Shown here one piece after another: positions 1 to 5,530 of a stretch of 64,000 nt of DNA. The notes under the pieces are model-generated. The model was given only the letters and a program-made list of their open reading frames with translations. It was not told the origin of the DNA and did not search any database. Numbering within the stretch: position 1 is the first letter of the stretch; each line of letters begins with the position of its first letter. Source of the DNA: Xenophilus sp. AP218F (GTDB lineage: Bacteria > Pseudomonadota > Gammaproteobacteria > Burkholderiales > Chromobacteriaceae); NCBI GenBank assembly GCA_002213445.1, contig NJIE01000028.1, positions 1 through 64,000 on the forward strand. Direction: 5' to 3'. The position numbers were made by a program, and so were the translations under genes.

Positions 1-78
1 GATAGCGTTTTGGAGCGGGCTTGGTCATGTCACTATCTTACCAAGCCGCGGGACGGGCGGATTTGTGCAACAGCGCCG

Positions 79-108
79 TTGACAATTGAAAAGCAATCTG
101 TGCATAAT
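79..108 (+). promoter_or_regulatory. Candidate sigma-70 promoter of the cold-shock gene
   Basis: TTGACA at 79-84 and CATAAT at 103-108 are separated by 18 bp. The untranslated leader before the gene at 248 would be about 130 nt, a length typical of cold-inducible csp mRNAs. Seen in sequence; activity is inferred. Confidence 0.5.
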
Positions 109-247
109 GAAAAAAGCAGGATCTTCAAGCGTCATATCTATCGACACCGCGTTGCCCACCAAGCTGGTCTTCATTGTTTCCTTATCTATTCCTTGATTAT
201 CGTGCTTTTTGGCATCTTATTGCCCTTATCGACACAAGGAGTAAGTT

Positions 248-451
248 ATGGAAACCGGTATCGTTAAATTCTTCAACGACGCAAAAGGCTTTGGTTTTAT
301 CACCCCGGACAATGGTGGTGATGACCTGTTCGCTCATTTTTCCGAGATTCGCGCCGACGGCTTCAAGTCGCTGCACGAAGGACAAAAAGTGAGCTTTACC
401 CGCGCCATGGGTCAAAAAGGCCCGGCAGCATCGGCGATCCAGCCGCTGTAA
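248..451 (+). CDS. CspA-family cold-shock protein
   Basis: This 67-residue single cold-shock-domain protein binds single-stranded RNA and DNA and acts as an RNA chaperone in the cytoplasm. It has the two RNA-binding motifs expected of the family: RNP1 (KGFGFI, about residues 13-18) and an RNP2-like DLFAHF (about 26-31). Its length matches bacterial Csp proteins exactly. The start ATG follows AAGGAG at the usual distance. The base composition and the terminator just downstream suggest it is a normal chromosomal gene just outside the mobile island. It is distinct from the diverged cold-shock-domain protein that accompanies the retron at 2968-3180. Confidence 0.95.
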   Translation: METGIVKFFNDAKGFGFITPDNGGDDLFAHFSEIRADGFKSLHEGQKVSFTRAMGQKGPAASAIQPL

Positions 452-466
452 TTATCGCTGCCGTCA

Positions 467-495
467 GAAAAAAAGCCCCTCAGGGGCTTTTTTTT
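467..495 (+). terminator. Intrinsic terminator after csp
   Basis: A GCCCCT/AGGGGC stem with a short loop is followed by eight T and preceded by an A run, so it could work in both directions. It lies 16 bp after the csp stop codon. Confidence 0.85.
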
Positions 496-623
496 GACCA
501 GGCTTTTTATTTGAGCGTTGGCGGATGGCCTCGCATAAATGATTTGCCTCTGCGAAAGGTATTGCGCGCGATGCGGAAAGCCTGAATGTAAGCACGGGTT
601 CATGCAGCCCCGCCCGCTGTTTC

Positions 624-661
624 AAAAAAAGCCGCAACCCCTCAGGTGTGCGGCTTTTATT
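624..661 (+). terminator. Second terminator-like hairpin
   Basis: An AGCCGCA/TGCGGCT stem is followed by TTTAT and preceded by seven A. It may end a transcript from either side and marks the last ordinary-looking chromosomal sequence before the island. Confidence 0.55.
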
Positions 662-674
662 GTATCCACTCAAA

Positions 675-705
675 TGCTTTGGAGTTTGATTTGGTGCCCC
701 GACAG
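675..705 (+). other. Candidate distal attachment site of the island
   Basis: This segment shares TGCTTTGGA, then eight unmatched bases, then TGGTG and CCCCGACAG with the 3' end and downstream flank of tRNA-Arg at about 14754-14787, in the same orientation. One T is missing in the middle. This imperfect direct repeat sits where A+T-rich sequence begins, as expected for the far attachment site of an element inserted in the tRNA 3' end. The mismatches make it uncertain; it could also be a remnant of an older insertion. Confidence 0.4.
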
Positions 706-1245
706 CAATAGAAATGATCGATTAAGGTATTGTATTTGCTGTTATTTGTATGTGTTAATTCGAAGATATATACACGAATCTATACGCACTTTCTTCACGC
801 TGGGGGGGCTTGCGGCACGCTTCCAAGCGGCTAGATCAAGGCACGCAGCAACTTGGCTCATGGTAGGCGCTGCCAGCTGGTGAGGCGAGGCGTTCGCAGT
901 TGAAGGAGCGATTTTTGCAATCAGCCTCTTGATTTGCGCTTCCATGGCCCTGCCTGTCTAACCCCCCCTCCCTGAAAATTCTCTCCATAAAAATCCGTGG
1001 CTAAGCACGCGGTCTCAGATGGTCTGCTCCAGACTTTTCACCCCCCCCACCCACTTCACCATTTCACTAATTTTCCAGGGTTGCCATTGGCAAGGTGCTG
1101 CGGGTTTGGCCACCCGTATTTCATTGCAAAGTGCCAGGGTCCCCTTGTGGGAATAGTTTCAGAGACAGTCTGGTGCAAGTCATACCGCACTGATAGTTTT
1201 GATCCTCGCTTACGGGCGTTTTCGCCACATCTCTGAAAAATGATG
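706..1245. other. Gene-poor stretch at the left end of the island
   Basis: No convincing gene is seen here. A minus-strand frame at 742-945 (67 codons, starting MEAQIKRLIAKI) has some protein-like composition and could be a remnant, but it has no clear ribosome binding site and no recognisable domain. Runs of C at 960-970 and about 1040 are low-complexity. Confidence 0.3.
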
Positions 1246-1334
1246 GTGACAGTGGTGACATAGTGACATTATTGATTTAAAAGAAAAAGTTTATCTTGGT
1301 TAGTGGTGACAGGTACAATGTGTCACTAGTGACA
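1246..1334 (+). repeat. Left GTGACA iteron module (89 bp)
   Basis: GTGACA occurs at 1246, 1255, 1263, 1306 and 1329, and the inverse TGTCAC at 1321; the last two form the perfect palindrome TGTCACTAGTGACA (1321-1334). Between 1263 and 1306 lies an A+T-rich spacer. The same module, inverted and with identical spacing (9, 8, 43, 15 and 8 bp between successive repeats), is at 14387-14475 beside the integrase. Repeats conserved while spacers diverge indicate selected protein-binding sites. In phage P4 the alpha replication protein binds repeated sites in ori and crr, so a replication role is the leading inference; recombination arm sites are the alternative. Confidence 0.8.
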
Positions 1335-1635
1335 GTTGTATTCATTCTTGATAGATAAGGTCTCACTTCATGTGTTATATGAATTCCCATTTATATTCCA
1401 CTAACAAATATCCAGCATGCTGAAAATATATCAAAAGCTACATTTTTATTATTTTGATTAGTCATTGCAAATTATTTGTTTTTGATTGTGAGGAGCTGTT
1501 ACGACTTTGTTTGGCTTATTTGTCTCATTTTCAGAGGAATGTAGATTTGATCTGAGGATGGTTTTATACCATGATGTTGGGTTGTTCTGATATGAGCTGT
1601 TATTTTTTATTGAACTTTATTGCGGGCTATTTTGT
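1335..1635. other. A+T-rich leader upstream of the Mrr-like gene
   Basis: About 300 bp of A+T-rich DNA with no open frame of note. It presumably holds the promoter of the restriction gene, but no single -35/-10 pair stands out. Confidence 0.4.
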
Positions 1636-2832
1636 ATGGGAAATCAAGCTTCTAAGCATCCATCCGAGTGGACTGATCAGGATATAGAACGTGAAATTTT
1701 GCACTTGCATTCAGAGATAAAGAGTTGGGCTGAGAGGCTAGATGTTTGGTATGACTGCGGTTTTTCTTCTCCGTTGGAAAAATCTCGGTGTGAACCCTCT
1801 AGCTTACCTGTTGTAACTTATTTTTTTTCAGAATGGGGCATAGATAGAATTATCTGTGAACTGGAGGTGGAATTTTCTCGATTGTTGGAGGGGATGGGTT
1901 ATTGGTTTGAGCAGCAGGATAATGTGACTCTCGCAATATACACTGATGACGAAGAAAGAGTTGCGAAGTTTTATGAGTATTTTCACTGGCAGTGGGTGTG
2001 TAGCCTGTTGGTAGAGGATACTGATGATGTGTATGAGGAGTTATATAGCCATTTTGTTCGACACCCTAATGACCTTCACAAATTACACTGGCGAGATTTC
2101 GAAATTCTTCTATTCCGTATTTTTCAAAATCATGGATATAAGACACTGCTTGGTCCTGGCAGAGGGGACGGTGGTGTGGATCTGCGATTATGGCAGGAGA
2201 ACCCACTTGGAGATATTATGACTGTAATTCAAGTAAAACGTTACTCTCCGCGAAATAAAATTGATTTGGTCCCAGTTCAAGCTCTCTATGGTGTGAGTAA
2301 AGTTGAGGGGGAAAATCAAGCTATTTTCGTCACGACATCAAGCTATACTCCTGCTGCGCGTAATTTTGCTGCCCGTGTTCCTACAGAAATCCTTTTGGCT
2401 GAAAAAGAGGAGGTCGTGGCATGGTGTCAAAAAGCAACAAACGGAGTTATTAAGGATAAGTCTACTCTAATGGCGCGAGAAGCCGTTGAAAGGCTTATTC
2501 TGTCATTGGCACAATATCCAGATGCTCGAATTGTCCATGGGACGTGGGGATATGATATGTGTCACAATCGATATGCCTTGGTAATAAAAGAGACGAGGCA
2601 TGCAGCATTGTTGTTTTCAATTGGAAACCGAAAAATATCGAATGATGGCTATGGAACAAGTGGAATGGAAGTTCCATTACTTGATGCTACTACGATAAAT
2701 AACTTTAATGAGAGTGGAGTCCGCCGTGCAGTTCGTTACGTGCATAATGATGGTGGTGTGAGCTACTGGGATGGTGAGCAATGTTACATGCCATGGGATA
2801 GAGGACAGAATAGATTTAATTACATTGACTAG
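1636..2832 (+). CDS. Mrr-type restriction endonuclease family protein
   Basis: Protein of 398 residues whose central part (about 148-265) matches the Mrr_cat fold of PD-(D/E)xK nucleases. It begins HWRDFEILLFRIF, followed by GDGGVDL (Asp182 as metal ligand) and IQVKRY (Gln199-x-Lys201), and ends with a helical segment rich in conserved Ala/Arg. Members of this family typically cut modified or foreign DNA. The N-terminal 145 and C-terminal 130 residues are not recognised and may hold target recognition or regulation; there is no methylase neighbour, consistent with a type IV-like or abortive system. The gene is markedly A+T-rich compared with the chromosome, which suggests recent transfer. The start codon lacks a strong ribosome binding site, so the N-terminus is tentative. 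Confidence 0.75.
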   Translation: MGNQASKHPSEWTDQDIEREILHLHSEIKSWAERLDVWYDCGFSSPLEKSRCEPSSLPVVTYFFSEWGIDRIICELEVEFSRLLEGMGYWFEQQDNVTLAIYTDDEERVAKFYEYFHWQWVCSLLVEDTDDVYEELYSHFVRHPNDLHKLHWRDFEILLFRIFQNHGYKTLLGPGRGDGGVDLRLWQENPLGDIMTVIQVKRYSPRNKIDLVPVQALYGVSKVEGENQAIFVTTSSYTPAARNFAARVPTEILLAEKEEVVAWCQKATNGVIKDKSTLMAREAVERLILSLAQYPDARIVHGTWGYDMCHNRYALVIKETRHAALLFSIGNRKISNDGYGTSGMEVPLLDATTINNFNESGVRRAVRYVHNDGGVSYWDGEQCYMPWDRGQNRFNYID

Positions 2833-2967
2833 TGATGATTCTATAGGAGTCAGGCGGCTGAATGCCAGATGCTCATCTTAGTAAGCATCTCTGTAAGCTT
2901 GCCCAAGCTTAGCCTCCAGAGATGTTTATATGTAATAAGTGTGATCTTAATAAAATTGAAATGTAAG

Positions 2968-3180
2968 TTAAGTGATAATTTTTACGTTAATCGCGCGATT
3001 TTTCCTTTCACCTGACTCATCGAGGTCGAACTCGACAGTTTGACCGGCTTGAATAGCAATTCCTTTATCTTTTGTTGAAATATCACGCCAGTTGAAAAAT
3101 AAATCTTTACCTTTGGGTCTGGTTATAAAACCATACCCCTTTAGGATGTCAAAACATTTTACGGTTCCACTATGGCTCAT
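2968..3180 (-). CDS. Retron-associated cold-shock-domain protein
   Basis: Protein of 70 residues with a cold-shock fold: RNP1 as KGYGFI (about 14-19) and a degenerate RNP2, DLFFNW (about 26-31). Its ATG lies 11 bp inside the end of the reverse transcriptase gene, so the two are translationally coupled. It is A+T-rich like the RT and quite unlike the housekeeping csp at 248-451. Cold-shock proteins are among the accessory genes described for some retrons, where the accessory gene is usually the effector or a regulator. Here it may bind the RNA or the single-stranded DNA of the msDNA; that role is inferred. Confidence 0.85.
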   Translation of the reverse strand: MSHSGTVKCFDILKGYGFITRPKGKDLFFNWRDISTKDKGIAIQAGQTVEFDLDESGERKNRAINVKIIT

Positions 3181-4348
3181 ATTCTGAAAGTAGACGAGTT
3201 GGTTTTATCGATTGCATTCTTGCTTTTAGCTGTTTCGCAAGAGCAGTATGCGTTCTTCTGATGATTGATATTTTATGCATCAATCGGTGATATTTTTTGG
3301 CGTGATTGTATTCGCCAATTCTTCTAGGGTTTGATTTTGAGATTCTTACAAATTTATTGCATATCCATTTTATCTTCTTGATTCTATTTGGGTGATAAAT
3401 AGGCTTTATTGTAATTATTTTTTTGTGTAGCTTTTCAGCTTTAGTGATATCGACTCTCTTGTAAAGAGCTAGTAGACCAGATGCTGTTCCGTATGCTTCG
3501 TGGAATTTGTTGCTGGTCCTGTCAACTTCGCCTAGGTGCTCTATTTCGTGTATTTTTTTATGTATTTCAGTTGTTTTCTCTTTTGGTAGTATTGTGTTGC
3601 CATTTCTAACTTGCAATCCTGTAATTATTGTTTTTTTGCCATGAGTTTTAGTGTTCGAGTATGAATACTTATCTTTATTCAAATTAACTTCTTTTTCTCT
3701 CAATAGAGAGAGAATGTTTCTATAAATAAATTGTTTCTCATTTGAATTGATTTTGCTTTGTTTGCTTACGACTATGTCGTCAATCAGTCTTGAGTATAAA
3801 AAACCCTTTGATTTTAGGGTTTTAAAAATTTTATGTTCATTGTCATAGAAAAATAAATTTGCTAGGTATGAGCTTGTGGGAGCGCCCTGGGGTAACCCAT
3901 TATTGAGTGTTGTTAGATTTACAAGTAAATGAGATACCTCATCTGAAAAATTGAAGAGATATTTGTATATCTTGTATATAAATTTTGGTCTGCAGGATGG
4001 GAAGAAGCTTTCTATGTCAAAAGATAGAACTTCTTTAGCTTTCTGATGGTATAGCGCATTTTTATAAAAATCGCGTGGATTGTTATCATCTTTTATGGAG
4101 CCAAAGAGATAGTCTGGAAATTTAATGTTGGAAAATATACGGCGTACAATTCTACGCTGTATTATTTTTAGTGGGGGGAGAGGGTCTGATATGGTGCGAA
4201 ATCCACCTTTTTTTTTGGGGATTTCTGAAATGCTATATTGATTTTCAATATCTAAGCTGATTTGACTCAGTGAATCTTCAGATACGCCAAGACATGTTGA
4301 TAGAGCCTTAATGCTTCTTATTGGTTTGCCCTGATATTCTATTCTCAT
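3170..4348 (-). CDS. Retron reverse transcriptase
   Basis: RT of 392 residues that would copy part of its own leader RNA into msDNA; retrons act as anti-phage systems. Visible motifs in order: basic KKKGGFRTI with downstream P..LK.IQRRI (45-68); retron-type NAxxH (NALYH, 97-101); motif A SFDIESFFPS with catalytic Asp111; motif B GLPQGAPTSSYLANLFF (151-167); the catalytic Asp pair in RLIDDIVVS (Asp190, Asp191); and a VTG-like IITGLQV (241-247) typical of retron RTs. The usual aromatic residue of the YxDD box is Leu188 here. The C-terminus is strongly basic, fitting RNA binding. The gene is A+T-rich, has no clear Shine-Dalgarno sequence, and overlaps the cold-shock-domain gene. Confidence 0.93.
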   Translation of the reverse strand: MRIEYQGKPIRSIKALSTCLGVSEDSLSQISLDIENQYSISEIPKKKGGFRTISDPLPPLKIIQRRIVRRIFSNIKFPDYLFGSIKDDNNPRDFYKNALYHQKAKEVLSFDIESFFPSCRPKFIYKIYKYLFNFSDEVSHLLVNLTTLNNGLPQGAPTSSYLANLFFYDNEHKIFKTLKSKGFLYSRLIDDIVVSKQSKINSNEKQFIYRNILSLLREKEVNLNKDKYSYSNTKTHGKKTIITGLQVRNGNTILPKEKTTEIHKKIHEIEHLGEVDRTSNKFHEAYGTASGLLALYKRVDITKAEKLHKKIITIKPIYHPNRIKKIKWICNKFVRISKSNPRRIGEYNHAKKYHRLMHKISIIRRTHTALAKQLKARMQSIKPTRLLSEYEP

Positions 4349-4370
4349 GATAGGTAAATGTAGCGAAGTG

Positions 4371-4592
4371 TTAGCTGTTTGTGAAGAATTTCATTACTTC
4401 ATCATGAATAAACCCATGACTCAGATATATGACTACCTCGCGAACCGCTAAGCGGAGTAAAAATTTACAAAGGGGCTTCCCTAATTTTACTCCTAGTCCC
4501 TGAATAGCCTGCCACGCGGTCCTAGTTGCTTCCGACAACTTGGTGCGGTTAATACGACGAGATGTGTTCCTTAAGTAAGTTAAGGGTTGCAT
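4371..4592 (-). CDS. Small basic protein candidate in the retron leader
   Basis: Open frame of 73 codons with an excellent ribosome binding site (GGAGG, 8 nt before ATG), ending 22 bp before the RT gene. The predicted peptide begins MQPLTYLRN, is basic, and has a hydrophobic stretch around residues 43-58. It matches no family I recognise. It overlaps the region expected to hold the retron RNA, including the hairpin at 4453-4493, so it is either a real leader or toxin-like peptide or an accidental frame in structured RNA. The strong ribosome binding site argues for translation; location argues for RNA. I cannot decide between them. Confidence 0.35.
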   Translation of the reverse strand: MQPLTYLRNTSRRINRTKLSEATRTAWQAIQGLGVKLGKPLCKFLLRLAVREVVIYLSHGFIHDEVMKFFTNS

Positions 4593-4617
4593 GTGAAAAC
4601 CTCCATTGAAAATTACG

Positions 4618-4648
4618 CCTACTACAACGTGTAGCAGGCCGTTTTTTT
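4618..4648 (+). terminator. Hairpin with T run (plus strand) in the retron leader
   Basis: GCCTACTACA and TGTAGCAGGC pair across a 3-nt loop (10 bp, one G-U) and are followed by CG and eight T on the plus strand. No plus-strand gene precedes it, so it either ends an antisense transcript or is a structural element of the minus-strand retron RNA. Confidence 0.45.
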
Positions 4649-4754
4649 TCTATGTTGGTTCACGACTCATTGGTGAGAAACTATCAGGGACTACCTTCGC
4701 TACTTTCCTCGTCTTAGTGGTGCAGTTTACATGACGACCCAAACCATGGGATGC

Positions 4755-4828
4755 ATGGCGCGTGGCCGTGCGCATCGCGCATGGCCGTTTTTTAGCGCCA
4801 TGTCTCCCCGGCATCCGGGTAGAGACAT
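4755..4828. repeat. Nested inverted repeats upstream of the retron
   Basis: Three structures are packed together: GGCCGTGCGC/GCGCATGGCC with an ATC loop (4764-4786) followed by GTTTTTT; an outer CATGGCGC/GCGCCATG pair enclosing it; and TGTCTC with CCCGG / CCGGG with AGAGACA (4801-4827). The first repeats the layout of the hairpin at 4618-4648 (10-bp stem, 3-nt loop, then CGTTTTTT-like sequence). They may belong to the retron RNA or be terminators shielding it. Confidence 0.4.
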
Positions 4829-4849
4829 CTATTAAGAAGGAACATAACG

Positions 4850-5035
4850 ATGTCGTTAGCAGAAATCGCCAACATGGGCACCGAGTCACAACACATAGCA
4901 TCGTATGCTTTTAAAGAGCGAAAACACGGCAGCAAGGAACTCGTCCTTGTGGCGTTGGCCTATAAAATGACACTTGTTGTGTCAAGGAGATTTTTACCTT
5001 CTTGGCAATTGCTTTGTCATTTTTTCATCGATTGA
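4850..5035 (+). CDS. Small hypothetical ORF
   Basis: A 61-codon frame starting MSLAEIANMG with a fair ribosome binding site (AAGGA, 9 nt upstream). It is divergent from the retron and lies between the retron and the satellite operon. There is no recognisable domain; the last third looks like random A+T-rich translation. It may be a genuine small cargo gene or a chance frame. Confidence 0.25.
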   Translation: MSLAEIANMGTESQHIASYAFKERKHGSKELVLVALAYKMTLVVSRRFLPSWQLLCHFFID

Positions 5036-5103
5036 GCTAATTAGAGTACGCATATCTTTAAGATAGACCCCTATGGGATTGCATTCCCACTTCGACACAT
5101 GCA

Positions 5104-5436
5104 TCAAGCAGGCGGCCGCCTATGGGGCGGAAGTCTTTTAAAGCCTGGTAATGGCTTAATGTTCTCAACTCTCTTGCCATAAGTGCCCTGTGCCCAAGCG
5201 ACTACTTGTTGGGTGGTGCTTGGTGGCGAGGTCATATGCCAGACGCGGCGGCGGTCGTTTAGCTCGATGCGCCATAGCCAGACCTTCCCCAACTCCACAC
5301 CATCGCGCAACTGGAAGTTTTGGCAATACCCGGCCAAGCCTAAGCGCGCGGGCTGCTGATACACGCCGCAGCGTTGGCCATCGCAGGCCCTGCAAGCGCG
5401 ACAGAGCAAGGGCAAGCCCTCCGCAGCCGGAAGCAA
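5104..5436 (-). CDS. Cysteine-rich hypothetical protein, last gene of the satellite operon
   Basis: Up to 110 residues if started at the TTG at 5436. It has a Cys cluster (LCRACRACDGQRC, then a Cys about 17 residues further) suggesting a zinc-binding knuckle, followed by a W-rich segment. Protein-like sequence continues upstream of the TTG (about 26 more codons) until a stop only 16 bp after the end of the replication gene, with no ATG in frame. An ATG at 5521 is in another frame and would join this frame if one T of the TTT at about 5516-5518 were removed. The annotated start is therefore unsafe, and a frameshift is possible. Function unknown. Confidence 0.5.
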   Translation of the reverse strand: MLPAAEGLPLLCRACRACDGQRCGVYQQPARLGLAGYCQNFQLRDGVELGKVWLWRIELNDRRRVWHMTSPPSTTQQVVAWAQGTYGKRVENIKPLPGFKRLPPHRRPPA

Positions 5437-5530
5437 TGCCCCGTCCAGCTTGGGAGCTACCTCGCGGTCGGCAGGTAATGAGGTGGCTTCGGGCTGAGCC
5501 TGCGGCAGTTCGGCAAATCATTCAGCCAGG

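Larger units (their letters stand above)
4360..4703 (-). ncRNA. Candidate retron msr-msd RNA region
   Basis: Directly upstream of the RT, CTTCGCTAC at 4695-4703 and GTAGCGAAG at 4360-4368 form a perfect 9-bp inverted repeat, as expected of the a1/a2 repeats that bracket retron RNA; a2 ends 11 bp before the RT start. On the transcribed strand the a1 side reads TAGCGA, which resembles the branch-guanosine context I recall for retron Ec86. Inside lie a 10-bp stem with a 3-nt loop (4618-4640), like msr stem-loops, and a long hairpin at about 4453-4493 (GGAGTAAAATT pairing with AATTTTTACTCC around an AGGG/CCCT core), a candidate msd stem. About 344 nt is long for a retron RNA, so the limits are tentative. 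Confidence 0.45.

Noticed and set aside
742-945. 67-codon minus-strand frame at the left end of the island
   Set aside because: Composition is partly protein-like, but there is no start signal, no domain and no operon context; noted only as a possible remnant.
4561-4851. Alternative retron a1/a2 pair (TGTTCCTT near 4843 with AAGGAACA near 4570)
   Set aside because: Only 8 bp, without extension, and the a2 copy lies far from the RT; the 9-bp pair ending 11 bp before the RT fits better.
4650-4901. 83-codon minus-strand frame over the retron hairpins
   Set aside because: Cys/Arg/Thr-rich translation of palindromic sequence, no start signal.
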